Shown piece after piece: positions 41,487-52,034 of a stretch of DNA of 64,000 nucleotides. The stretch comes from Roridomyces roridus. Its lineage: Eukaryota > Basidiomycota > Agaricomycetes > Agaricales > Mycenaceae. The DNA is taken from positions 62,001 to 126,000 of the forward strand of contig JARKIF010000010.1 of the NCBI GenBank assembly GCA_029378245.1. Reading direction: 5' to 3'. Numbering within the stretch: position 1 is the first letter of the stretch; each line of letters starts with the position of its first letter. The notes beneath the pieces were generated by a model that saw only the letters and a program-made list of their open reading frames with translations, made no database searches and was not told the origin of the DNA. Made by a program: the position numbers and the translations under genes.

Positions 41487-43430
41487 ATGAAACAACGGGA
41501 AGAGTCGGAAGCAAAAGACTCTGAATTTCACTACCCTTCGCTCGACAACAATCCTCCGGACAGCGCGGTGCATCATCTCTCATACTCAGTGCGCTCCACC
41601 GAATATGGTGTACAACCCGTGGAGCAGCCGTCGTTTTCTCTGTATCCACTGACCCTCTCGGAGCAGCCTCCGCCTCATTCCGAACGCGCCGAGGGTACCT
41701 TTCCGTCCAGCCCATTCGCCTATCCCAGACAACAACAACCCGCGTTTGTCCCGTCGAGCCCAATCTACGCGCCGTCTAGTCCCAATACCGCGCACCTTCC
41801 TTCGCTGGTATCACCTCCCGCAACGGGTCGAGCACAGGGAGAAGGGCCAGGCCCCTGGTGGTATATGCCTGGACAGTCTCCACTGCCCAGCAATAGCACG
41901 ATGTCTGGTCTCCCCGTTCAGCCCTTCTCTCAGGCCTCATGGAGCACCCAACAACATTTATCCCCATCGCCCTCCCCATCCTCCAGCCGCTTCTCCCAAA
42001 GTCAGAAAGACCACCTGAAACCGCTCTCCCGGCGGACGTATCACCCCAACCCGCCCGCCGCGCGCTCAGAGTGGGTCATGTGGGTCGGCAACGTCCCTGG
42101 CAACGCAGAGCACGACGAGCTCTGGCGGTTCTTCACCCAGCCGCACGACAGCGGCACTGGTGGTGCAAGAGGAAAAGAAAATGGCGGTGTCATCTCCATC
42201 TTTCTCATTTCACGCTCTCGATGCGCGTTTGTGAATTATGAGACGGATGCCGACTTGCAGGCTGCGATCAAGCGTTTTGACGGGTCGTCCATGCGCGCTG
42301 CAGACCCGCGGGCGGCACGCCTGGTTTGTCGAGTTCGTGGCAATAGTGGCGATTTGCGGTCCGGGGTCGGTGGGCAGCGCGGGACAGGGCTGCATAAGGA
42401 ATGGGTTAGGAAGCAGACGGAGAGTCCTGGCCCAAAGCAGACATCCTCGCATTCAAGTATCGCCAGCACGCCTTCGAATGCAAGTACGACCTCCAGCTTT
42501 CTCGAAACCCACTTCCCGCAACGCTTCTTCATCCTCAAGTCTTTGACCCAGGTGAGCCGATAGTCGTCTTGGCTGCCTCATGTCCTCATTCAAGCAGGAC
42601 GACATCAACACGAGCGTCCACAGCGGCCTGTGGGCGACACAGCGACACAACGAAGACGTCCTTGACCGCGCGTTCCGGACTGCAAAAGACGTTTTCCTCA
42701 TCTTCAGCGTGAACAAGAGCGGCGGGTTCTGTGGATATGCGAGGTATGTCTCCATCGCAGCGGCTGATACCGTGACCTTGAAATGCGCAGAATGCAGGGT
42801 ACGATCGGCAACGACGAGGACAAGGCGACTGTCGAGTGGGGAACGCGCGCTCAGCCTGACTCGACATCCCCTGTGATACCATCCAGCTCCAAACCACCGG
42901 TTTTGGTCGCGTCTCCGGAACCTGAACGTCCCGATGAGGTTCGCACCGACTCGCCCGCAGGGGGAAAGCTGTCTCGCCCACAATCGGCGCCTCTGGTGCC
43001 TCCACAGCATGATGCACAGACCGCACCTCCATACCTCGGGCGGCTGCATCGCGGGATCAGCCCCGTACATTTGAATCCCAAGTACAGCTTGGGCCAGCGC
43101 CGGCCGATGGAATCGACACCAGAAGAGGAAGGCAATGATACGGGATATGTAGCGCCATCGCCACAGCCGGCACCCCAAGAAGCAGAGGAGGAGGAGGCGG
43201 AAGAGAAGCTTCCCGGAAAAGCGGAGATGGATGCTGGTGGAGAAGCCGACTCCGACCCGGGCTGGGGACGGAACTTCAAGCTGCAATGGCTGTCGACGGT
43301 GCATCTTCCGTTCCAACGCACGCGGCATATCCGCAACGCCTGGAATCGGAACAGGGAGGTCAAGGTCTCGCGCGACGGCACTGAGATTGAGCCTGTGGCG
43401 GGGCAATTGTTGTTAGCTGAATGGAAGTGA
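41487..43430 (+). CDS. RRM-YTH protein B (616 aa)
   Basis: Exons 41487-42551, 42598-42743, 42791-43430. Same architecture as protein A: disordered Pro/Ser/Gln start; RRM-like domain (EWVMWVGNVPG, RCAFVNYE); YTH domain (RFFILKSLTQDD, SGLWATQ, DVFLIFSVNKSGGFCGYARM), an acidic insert of about 160 residues, then PGWGRNFKLQWLSTVHL and NPWNRNREV replaced by NAWNRNREV. It lies in the spacer between the two duplication arms and is the most diverged of the three. The Glu of KSGEF is Gly here and Pro of NPWN is Ala, both at usually conserved places. Introns at the same sites as A and C. Confidence 0.87.
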
Positions 43431-43828
43431 ATGGGAGGCGCAAAACTTGTATAACGATGGTTTAATGACATCTGGACAAGATGGAGGACAGACACAAGGA
43501 CATTTTTATTCCTGTAAACTCGTGCCTTGTTTCCTGACTTCAAGACCTTCTGGCCGCAAAAACCATTGCATTTTAGTCCTGAGAGAGAGATGTAGACGCG
43601 TCACGTTAGAACTGACTATCCTTAGCTGTGATGTTTGTCTCGCACGGGCACGGCCAACTCCAAGCCGTTAACATTCCCACTCCAAGCCATGACACGCACT
43701 TCCAGGAATCTTTGCACGTGCAGAACATATATACCGGCGTAAGGCACTACTTACCAGCACGACAAGTTTTGAACCAATGTTTGTACCGCTCGCAGCGCAA
43801 CGCCAGTCTCGTTGACGTTCACTTAGAT

Positions 43829-45634
43829 ATGAACTTCCAACAGAAACCAAAACCATTTGAGTTTCAATTCGCTTCACTCGACGACAATCCTCCAGAGTTG
43901 CAGCCTCCTCCATACGTAGTGTACCCTGCAGAGTATGGTTCACAACCCATGCAGCAGCCGTGGTTCCCTCCGTACGCCTATTCCCAACAACAACAACAAC
44001 AACAACAACCCATGTTTCCCCCGCCATTCGCCATCTTGGTCGGCCCGATGTACGCGCGGCCCAGCCCCATCAACGCGCACCTTCCTTCGCCGGTATCACC
44101 TCCAGCAATGGGCGCAGGAACCTGGTGGTACATGCCTGGCCAGCCTCCGCAGCCCACCAATAGCACGATGCCCACCCTGCCGTTGTCTCGGTTCTCACGG
44201 AACACCCAGCAGCAGCATTCATCCCCGCCCTCGTCTCCCTCGTCTCCCTCGTCTCCCTCGTCTCCCTCGTCCCCTTCCAACCGCTCTTCTCACCCAAACG
44301 TGAAACCGCTCACTCGGCGGCCATATCACCCCAGCCCGCCGGCCGCGCGCACAGAGTGGGTCATGTGGGTCGGCAACGTCCCTGGCAACGCAGAGCACGA
44401 CGAGCTCTGGAGGTTCTTCAACCAGCCGCACCAAAACGGCGGTGGCGGCACGCAGCCTGATGGTGCAAAGAGAAAAGGAAACCGCGGGGCCGTCTCCATC
44501 TTTCTCATTTCACGCTCTCGATGCGCGTTTGTGAATTATGAGACGGATGCCGACTTGCAGGCTGCGATCAAGCGTTTTGACGGGTCGTCCATGCGCGCTG
44601 AGGACCCGCGGGCGGCACGCCTGGTTTGTCGGGTTCGTGGCAATAGTGGCGATTTGCGGTCCGGGGTCGGTGGGCAGCGCGGGACAGGGCTGCATAAAGA
44701 GTGGGTCAGGAAACAAGCGGAGAGTCCTGGTCCAAAGCAGACATCCTCGCATTCAAGTATCGCCAGCACGCCTTCGAATGCAAGTACGACCTCCAGCTTT
44801 CTCGAAACCCACTTTCCGCAACGCTTCTTCATCCTCAAGTCTTTGACCCAGGTGAGCCGATAGTCGTCTTGGATGCTTCAGGCACTCACATAAGCAGAAT
44901 GACATCGACACCAGCGTTGGTCGCGGCCTGTGGGCGACGCAGCGGCACAACGAAGACGTCCTCGACCGCGCGTTCCGCACCGCAAAAGATGTTTTCCTCA
45001 TCTTCAGCGTGAACAAGAGCGGCGAGTTTTGTGGATATGCGAGGTATGTCTGAATCACCGCAGTGGACATCGTGGCCTTGACATGAGCAGAATGCAGGGT
45101 AGGATAGGCGACAACGACGATTACAATGAGGTGGCTGTCGATTGGCGTGCCCGCGCACCGGGCTTCGCACCTCCCAACGAGGTTTACACCGACACGACTG
45201 CGGGCGGAATTTTGATTCGCTCACATTCGGCGCCTCATCCGTCGCTGTACGACACACGAGGACGGCCGCGCCGTGGGATCAGCCCCGTAATACTGCAACC
45301 CAAGTATAGCTTGGGCCAGCGCCGGCCGATAAAATCGACAGCAGAGGAGGAGGGCGATGATACGGGATATGTGGTGACGGTGGCACAGACGCAGCCGGCA
45401 GAGGAGGAGGCAGGGAAGCCTCCGGGCAAGGCGGAGGAGGATGCTGGAGCAGAAGCCGAACTTGGCTGGGGGCGGAACTTCAAGCTGAAATGGCTGTCGA
45501 CTGTACATCTTTCGTTCCGACACACGCGGCATATCCACAACCCATGGAATCGTAACAGAGAGGTCAAGGTCTCGCGCGACGGGACCGAGCTCGAGCCTGC
45601 AGCGGGACAATCGCTGTTGGCCGAATGGAAGTGA
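43829..45634 (+). CDS. RRM-YTH protein C (570 aa)
   Basis: Exons 43829-44851, 44898-45043, 45091-45634. Start chosen at MNFQQKPKPFEF, which aligns with protein A; an earlier in-frame ATG lies in a region conserved with A only as 5' flank. N-terminus has a Gln run (CAA repeats, about 43987-44010) and an SPS run from a nine-base TCGTCTCCC-type repeat (44230-44275). RRM-like (EWVMWVGNVPG, RCAFVNYE) and YTH parts (RFFILKSLTQND, GLWATQ, VFLIFSVNKSGEFCGYARM, WGRNFKLKWLSTVHL, NPWNRNREVKVSRDG) are intact. The RRM exon end is nearly identical to gene B, while the last exon is nearer gene A, suggesting gene conversion. A TATA-like CATATATACC lies at 43726-43735. Confidence 0.88.
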
Positions 45635-45659
45635 ATAGGACTGGAGGTGCCCCAAATGG

Positions 45660-46345
45660 TCGCCTGCAACCCGTGAAATCGTAACAGAGAGGTGGATGAA
45701 ACCCCCTTGGCCTCCCCCCCAATGACACCGATAAGGTCATGTGACAGCCGATAAGGTCATGTGATTTGTCTTGCGTGAGTTCGATACAGTGTGGGGTCAG
45801 TTCTTTTTTTCTGTAAATTCCACCCTAGCCTCCTCAAGCTCCTCAAGCTCCAACAACCTAACTTAACCAACTGAGCCTAACTTGAACCTGGTCTATCAGA
45901 TCTAGCCACCCATTCACCGTGGATACTGTACCTAACTGCCCATTCACTGTGGATTCTCAGAGGGGTATTCACAGCCGAGGCTGCGGGGGAGGTATTGACA
46001 GTCTGGGTAGGACAATGTCATTCAACTGAGCCTAACCAACCAACCCACCCTTCTCTCATTGTAGAATAACAAAATGCTGACAAAAAAATTGACCAGCACC
46101 AAGAATTGAACTCGAGACATTCAAGAAATGAAGGATCATGAAGATGGGACACCGGAACCGCAGAGCCACTGGGATATTGGTTAGTGGCCGCCACGTGGCG
46201 TCACAGTCCCAGTAAATGCCAAGAAACCCCCACGTGCCTTGATATCAATCCGATTAGCCTTTTTTGGACATGTCATTGGGGGGGAGGCGTGCGCCAGCTA
46301 GGTGGATGAGCCTGCAGCGGAGCAATTTCTTGTTGCCTGAATGGA
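45660..46345 (+). pseudogene. Rearranged shard of a YTH 3' end, split by a transposon
   Basis: GTAACAGAGAGGTGGATGA (45681-45699) continues at 46310 as GCCTGCAGCGGAGCAA...CTGAATGG. The same joined text occurs uninterrupted on the minus strand at 30247-30300 and 30877-30930, giving two empty-site controls. It is a scrambled copy of the YTH coding end and makes no protein. Confidence 0.75.
45700..46299. mobile_element. 600-bp non-autonomous element with 10-bp TSD (Mutator-like?)
   Basis: Inserted in the YTH shard. The target duplication AGGTGGATGA is at 45690-45699 and 46300-46309. An 18-bp perfect inverted repeat GCCTCCCCCCCAATGACA lies at 45710-45727 and 46271-46288; the outermost 10-11 bp at each end match poorly. 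TSD length suits Mutator-like elements (9-11 bp). The interior has a tandem CCGATAAGGTCATGTGA pair and, on the minus strand at about 46100-46180, tRNA-like boxes (TGGCTCTGCGG and GAGTTCAATTC). No coding capacity. Confidence 0.7.
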
Positions 46346-46411
46346 ATTGAATGAACTGGAGGTGCTGAACGTATATGAAAATGGTCACCTTGTGCATTAT
46401 GTAACAACAGC

Positions 46412-46900
46412 ATGTTTTTGTACTTGAGAAGATGCACCGCGAACGCATCCGCCTTGCGGCGTCTCTTGTGCAACCTTTATCGACATCTAAAAAAATTGAG
46501 AAGAGATGACGCTAACAAGGATGCGGACGCACGTCGACACTCTTTTGCCTTCAGCCTTGCGAGGAGACAAAGAGGAGCTCAACGCCTGCTCCATCAAACC
46601 CAGCGGAGCCTCAAAAGCCTATCCATCCCTGTCGGTGACGGTGAAGGGATGGCGACCTCGGCGGCGAGGTGAACGACATGGCGCAAAGTTGTGAATGCGT
46701 TCAGCGCCACGGTCATGTCTGGATGCTCTGCTCCGAAGGTTGGCGTGAGGGGTGATCATACTCAGAGGTGGGACGTGGAGGGTGCCGCTGCCGCATGAAG
46801 CGGGAGTCGTGACAGGCCCGCCAGCATTGCGTACGACCGTCCTCGAGAGTTCCCTTCACTGGGGATGGGCCAATGCAGAGCGCTGCGCTGATATGGTACA
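46412..46900 (-). pseudogene. MSS51-like C-terminal fragment
   Basis: Minus-strand text GGGTTTGATGGAGCAGGCG then, after an intron-like CGTGCGTCCG...TTTTTTTAG, ATGTCGATAAAGGTTGC parallels 58.75-58.95 kb (GGGGTTGATGGAGCAGGCG ... ATGTCCATGAAGAAGG) and 29.99-30.13 kb. Frames are broken. Mirror of the left-arm fragment. Confidence 0.55.
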
Positions 46901-46954
46901 TAATCGTGGCTGGATGCTCCGTCGTTTGCGTGCACCAAGGGCGTGCGCGGAATC

Positions 46955-47103
46955 GATTCCTTGTCCTCGGGTTGAGTGAGGATGACGGTCCCAGGTGGGA
47001 GAGAGTCAAGGCCGCGATGAATTTCAAGCAGGGCAGGGGAGCGAGGATTGCGAGCCTTACACGTGGGACCAAAGTCAGAGATGAGCACTGGATCATTGGA
47101 TGA
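46955..47103 (+). pseudogene. Fragment of the GFA enzyme C-terminus
   Basis: Reads LVLGLSEDDGPRWERVKAA, matching VLGLNEDDRGEWERVKGA at the end of the GFA gene. Convergent with the MSS51-like relic to its right, as the full GFA gene is with its MSS51-like neighbour at 58.6 kb. Confidence 0.65.
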
Positions 47104-47133
47104 CGATCCTAGTCCAATACACACCCAGTACCG

Positions 47134-48335
47134 TCACCCGAATGACCGCATTCTCGGAACCAAAACCATGAGAGAATACTCCCAGCATGCTCTCCAGCTG
47201 AAGTTCTCGGCTGGCCGCACCAGCTGGGATACCATGCCTGTGATTCTCGAATCCCAGCTGACTGGAATCGTGCTGACAGCACTTTGGCGGTGTAGCAAGG
47301 TCCCGAAAATGGGGTGCATGAACTCGTTGAGCTTCCCAGGCCGACATTGCTTCCCTAAATACTGCATGTACTCGGGACATCCTGCAATCCTGCCTCTCGG
47401 GCGACCTTCTTCATCTACATCGAAAAAGAGTGAGAAGATACAACACAAAACAAGGCCACGGACGCACCTCAACACTATTTTTTGTTGGACTTCAACGCCT
47501 GCTCCATCCCAATGGAACCTCGAAAGCCCCGCACTCGCTCTGATGGCAAACGGGAAAGCGAATTCCACGGCGAGGTAAATGACATGGCTCTTCAAGCTCT
47601 GGATGCCGCCATCCGCGCGGTCAGCACCGATCGCGTATGGATGCTCCGACGGTTGGCGTGAGGGCCGATAGTAATTGGAGGTGGAGTCAGGATGCCGCGA
47701 ACGGTGCCGCCGCCACACGACGCGGGACTTGTGTAGTCGAAGACACAGGGGCGGCGGGATTGGGCACGACCATCCTTGATAACTACTAATGTTGACCACG
47801 AGGAACGGATAGTCCTCTTGAATTTGAAGCTTCTGGCATCCTTCAGCTCGAAGTGCGTGAGCCACCCATCCACTGGGGTGGCGGGAAAAGGAGCCGATCA
47901 GCTCGAGAGAGGCCATGTTAGGCACCAGGTTGACGGGGATTCCTGCATAGCCGTTATATTCGAGCTCCAAGTACTTCAAGCACTGCGGCGGAGGCGCATT
48001 CGCACGACTAAATCTACAGTGGATGGTCAATCGTCAGATACGATTCATGAGGAACGGAGACGTTGAATTACTATCAATCGTTCGTTTTGCTTGCAGACTG
48101 CGCTACAGACCTTTCTTAATAGAGGCGGGTCTTTCTTAACGAGCCCTCGGAGACGCTCGGGGCACATGTCGTATTTGCCAAAGCTTAGAAGCGCCAATGA
48201 CTGCATGTAGGTGATTCCATTCTGGTTGAAAGTCGTTAATTTGCTTAGCAGACGCGATTGAATCGATGAGCTCGTCGGGAAGCCGATGCATGGGAGGCGA
48301 GGACAGAAGAACGGAATCAACCGGAAAACAAACAA
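47134..48335 (-). pseudogene. Chimeric relic: F-box-like start joined to MSS51-like C-terminus
   Basis: N-terminal frame reads LPRMHRLPDELIDSIAS-like sequence and WNHLHAVIGASKLWQ, then stops. The rest carries GRAQSRRPCVFDYTSPASCGGGT and NYYRPSRQPSEHP, SLKSHVIYLAVEFAFPFAI, the MSS51-like C-terminal domain, with a frame change between CGGGT and NYYRPS. Mirror copy of 28276-29354, but here the CGGGT segment is better kept. Non-functional. Confidence 0.6.
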
Positions 48336-48469
48336 ATTTGCATCGTCAGTGCAGCTCGCTCTCTACTCGGAGGCCCTTCGAGGCGCCAATCCCAACGACG
48401 GCAACGTGTTCCCGGACGAACACCGTTCCCAATAGACAAGGCTCCTGATCGCCTGGCGCGGCTGCGACG

Positions 48470-49440
48470 ATGGGATTCGGTAAGACTCTTCCTACTTCTA
48501 TCGTTGTCTTGTTACTCATGGTACAAGGCACAGTCCGCTTCTTGGTGTTATTGGGCATGAAGGTCCTTATGTCCAGTCCTATACCGTCCGCAGGGGAACC
48601 TACGTCCACGAATACCTCGCCTACATCCGCCACTGGCTCTCGCTGTTCCCGCAATACGGTATATCTACCTTCGCTTCGGTATACCAGGGGCCAGGGCATG
48701 TGGTTGCGCCTGCCAGCGGGTCCAGAGTCCACCGTCGGATTCGACCTCTTTGCGCTACATGAATCCTAAGCGGCGTGGCTGCTTGGCATCAAAGGGTGGG
48801 CTGTGGTCTCGTGGGTATCAGAAGCTCGTTGCGGGGACTATGGGTGAGCTATCCCTGCATTTTCCTACACCTGGAGTAACGGCTTCGTCAGGACGTGCTT
48901 TTGGGCAGGTGATACCGCCCAAGCAAGGACCGCGACGGTGACGATGTCCTGTACCCCGGTCGGAAATCTGGATGCTCTTATCGATTCTGAGGTATATCCT
49001 CGTCGATCCATCCTTCGCTTCCCAGGATGATTAATGGGCCGCAGAGGTTGCATCGACCTGTGGCACTACACGAATTCAACTACAATGTGGACCTTCACGT
49101 CGGTGAGTCCTCCCGTACATCTCGTAGCCCTCGTTCTCGATCCTGTCTACAGCGTCGCCGTTCCAATCGTTCCAGCCCGGGGCCGGGCATCCGACCATGA
49201 TTTCCCACAGGACGCGGCCCTTCCCAACGTCGACGCGCAAGACTGGAGCTCGCGTCCGCAACTTGAAGCGCCGGAAGGTCACGAAGGTGTGGCGCCACGA
49301 CGAGCCAGTGGGTATGGGCTATGCAGGGGGTCCGAAAGATGCCGTTATTCTACGCCAAACCTACCTGGTCAAGCACCCACTGACTGGGGACAACTTGAAG
49401 GTGCGCTCGCCAAGTCTCCCACTTTCGTGCTTGTCCTGAT
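48470..49440 (+). pseudogene. Decayed unrecognised gene, right-arm copy
   Basis: Head-to-head with the chimeric relic. Begins with the GKTLPTSIVVLLLMVQGTVR stretch and contains KRRGCLASKG, then LHEFNYNVDL and LRQTYLVKHPLTGDN in other frames. The matching left-arm text is at 26124-28276. Frames break several times. Protein family unknown to me. Confidence 0.4.
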
Positions 49441-49479
49441 CACGTGATGATCCAGTTAGTTCGCCGACTTCGCGAGATA

Positions 49480-49686
49480 AGGCGGAGGATGCCGGTCCAG
49501 AAGTGAATTTGGCTGCGGGCGGCACTTCAAGCTGCAATGGCTGTTGACGGTACATCTTCCGTTCCGACGGACACAGCGTATCCGAAACACTTGGAATCGG
49601 AACAGGGAGGCCAAGGTTTCGCGCGACGGGACCGACTCGGAGATCGAGCCTGCGGCGGGGCAGCTACTGTTGGCTGAATGGAAGTG
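49480..49686 (+). pseudogene. RRM-YTH gene fragment, extreme 3' end
   Basis: HFKLQWLLTVHLPFRRTQRI, WNRNREAKVSRDGTDSEIEP and LLLAEWK-stop: the last 60 or so codons of a YTH gene, closest to gene B (shares EIEP). Nothing upstream of the FKLQW strand remains. A further sign of YTH duplication outside the arms. Confidence 0.8.
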
Positions 49687-50266
49687 AATGGAGGTGCGAA
49701 ACTTGTATCACGGTGCCACCTTGTGCCGCCTTAAATACCATTATCTGCCAATGCTTGGGGCTTGAAGATGCAGCGAGGCTCCTTTCATTTTGATTCAAAC
49801 TCGAGGACCGCGAAAGAACCAGTTTATTGGAGCCAGGGACGATTTTATTACTTGAAATTCGCGGCAGTTTGCAGCAGATTGCAGCGAAGTTTGTGGCCAG
49901 ACTGAGCGATGAGATCGACGTGATGGTATTGGGAGGCGATTGGCCTGCGTCCGGCGTCCAGTGCTTCTGCCGGTGACATCTAGGGGCTTTCAGACGCTTG
50001 GACTCGTTCGTCCACAGTAGTTGGATTTGGCTGAACAGCGAGAAATGCAGAAATTCACCACCCGGTAGCTTGAACTGCATGACTCAATTATATCGCGCTG
50101 TGCGGCGGCCTAGTAAGCTGCTCGACACACCGTCTTGACGAAAGATTTGCGGACATTCTGTGGCTGGCCACCCGGATTGTGTTAGCGCCGTCTTTTTGAC
50201 CTTCAACATTGGATTGCAGAGACACGAACTTGACTGTATTTATTGACCAAATCTTGCTAAACCGCT
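49687..50266. other. Gene-free stretch
   Basis: Nothing supported on either strand. Confidence 0.5.
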
Positions 50267-51519
50267 TCAACCAGTTCCACATCGACTCCATGCCCAACAT
50301 TCTGCCGAAAAAAGGCTTTGCGAAAGCCTCAACTTGGCAACCGCTTCTTGATTTTCCCGCTTCCATTGCACGATACCCCGCAGAGCATCGTACACATCGT
50401 CAACGTCTAGTCCCAACGGCCAGACGGTGATGGTTCGCAACAGCGGCCAGGGCCGTGAATTGCGACCCAGCGTTTCTGCGAGCATCCGTGCCGTGAAGCA
50501 CTGGTTGATGAGCGACCAAGATGACAGGAGGGGGAAGGTATGGAGAGGAGACGCTATTGTCTGGTAATCCTCACAAATAGAAGGGTCCCCCTTGCATTGG
50601 ACCGTCTCTGGTCTCTTGTTAATGAACAAGAGTGATTTCAATTCCGGAAACGACAATTGGGAGTTGAAGAGTACGGAAATCTGATCGCCGTGACAGTCGT
50701 ACAGGGTAAGATCGGAGAGGGCGGGAGTATCGAAACAACTGAGTACGTCCAAGAGAGCGCGGTCGTCATCCCCACAGTGGTGCAGTTGGATATGGGTGAG
50801 GCACCTGGAGGAAATCCCAGTGCCCGCCGCGGCGGAAATCCCACTGAGGTCGAGGCTCAAATGAGTCAAGGAGGTGAGTTGATTGGTTATCTCGGTGAAG
50901 ATTTGCGAGCGCCCGTTGCCTAGACTCGCGGCATTCTTGAATTGGACGTGTGTGATGGAGTTCATCCACGGCCGAGGCTGAGCGCCCGTGAAGCAGTAGG
51001 ACATGCTGAGGGAGTATATCTTTGCGGCTCCAAGCGAGAACAAATCGTCGGGAAGTCGGTACGGATCGTCAAAGTTATTGGGTCTGGTAACGACCTCGAA
51101 GTGTTGTAAACGGGGCACCGCGACATTTCGAAAGGGACCCAACATCTGGTCCAAGTCATTGATATCATCGGCAGCGACAGTTACTCGCGAAATACGAATG
51201 TCATACAGAGTCAGCAGAGGGAGACCCCCGGTCAAAATCTCCGTCGAACGACCCGGGGCCCGCAATGTGACCCAGATTTCGCGTGCCGCTGACCGTTCAA
51301 GGTAGATTTGGGAGAGGTTTGTGGAGTTTTCACTCGTGGCATCCAACTCCACCTTTGTCCAGAGCTCCGGCGACCCTATGACTGCGTGGCGAAAGCGGCA
51401 GCATATACTGGACAAAATGAGTTCTGATTTGGAATTTCCCTCGTCTCCGTTCTGACTTGCCACCTCAATCTCTACGATGAGCTCGTTTGGGAGGGAAAGG
51501 ATGGGATTTGGGCAGCCAT
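50267..51519 (-). pseudogene. F-box/leucine-rich protein with a start-proximal frameshift
   Basis: The ATG at 51519 has a strong context (CCACCATGGCT) and reads MAAQ, but then is one base out of frame with the F-box text that follows (PILSLPNELIVEIEVASQNG). The rest of the gene is open for about 400 codons: CCRFRHAVIG, LWTKVELDA, LTSLTHLSLDL, FPELKSLLF, FPLLSSWSLIN. The same one-base shift is in the paralogue at 54041. The end is also shifted relative to that paralogue (WAENEVEV lost). Expected function as SCF adaptor. It may be translated from a non-standard start, or dead. Confidence 0.65.
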
Positions 51520-51689
51520 GGTGGAGGCAAGAGCCAAGAAAGAACTGCTGCCGGCGATCACAATTTGATCACAATTCACGGCACCTTGTCAACGCTTTGG
51601 TTGGCGACTCTCATGGCCCTCCGAAGCCTTGGAATGCAGTCCGACCAGTTCACAGAGACTAAAATCGACATTTTCTCCCACCAAACCGC

Positions 51690-51840
51690 CCTGGAAGCAC
51701 TCGCAGCTCGCCCATCTGGAACATTTTATTCAACCTGTGCTCCCTTTCCACCGCAGGAGATGGGAGGCGTACAACTGAAGTAGTCGCCTCTCGACCATAT
51801 CACAAAATCTCCAACGCTACCTTCTCTGGGCGCTTGATCC
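51690..51840 (+). pseudogene. APH-type kinase fragment (middle part)
   Basis: CTGGAAGCACTCGCAGC...GGAGGCGTACAACT...CAAAATCTCCAACGCTACCTTCTC matches 56352-56507 of the APH gene (GAGGAAGCACTCGCAGC...). It sits divergently from the F-box gene, as the fuller APH gene does at 55647. The N-terminal part was deleted. Confidence 0.75.
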
Positions 51841-52034
51841 TGATCTTCATCATGAGGTCCAGCGGGCTGGGTGATGGTCTGCAGTCAAATTGGAATAAAT
51901 TTTGAGACGTTGCGCAGGCGGTGAGAAGAACAGGTGCCATGTGCGACTTATTCAAAGCCGATGCCCAACCACATGAACTTCAAGAATTTTCTCGTGTTTA
52001 ACAATGTTACACTTGCTATAACCTTGTTCAACGT
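51841..52034. other. Short gene-free interval
   Basis: Contains text resembling the 3' flank of the F-box gene at 21950. Confidence 0.4.

Larger units (their letters stand above)
43650..48560. repeat. Right arm of the large inverted segmental duplication
   Basis: Mirror image of 28000-32950: YTH C (+), YTH 3' shard, MSS51 fragment (-), GFA tail (+), F-box/MSS51 chimera (-), unrecognised gene (+). A 600-bp transposon (45700-46299) is private to this arm. Confidence 0.75.

Noticed and set aside
43631..43828. In-frame extension of YTH gene C to an earlier ATG
   Set aside because: The stretch is conserved with YTH gene A only as non-coding 5' flank (different frame there).
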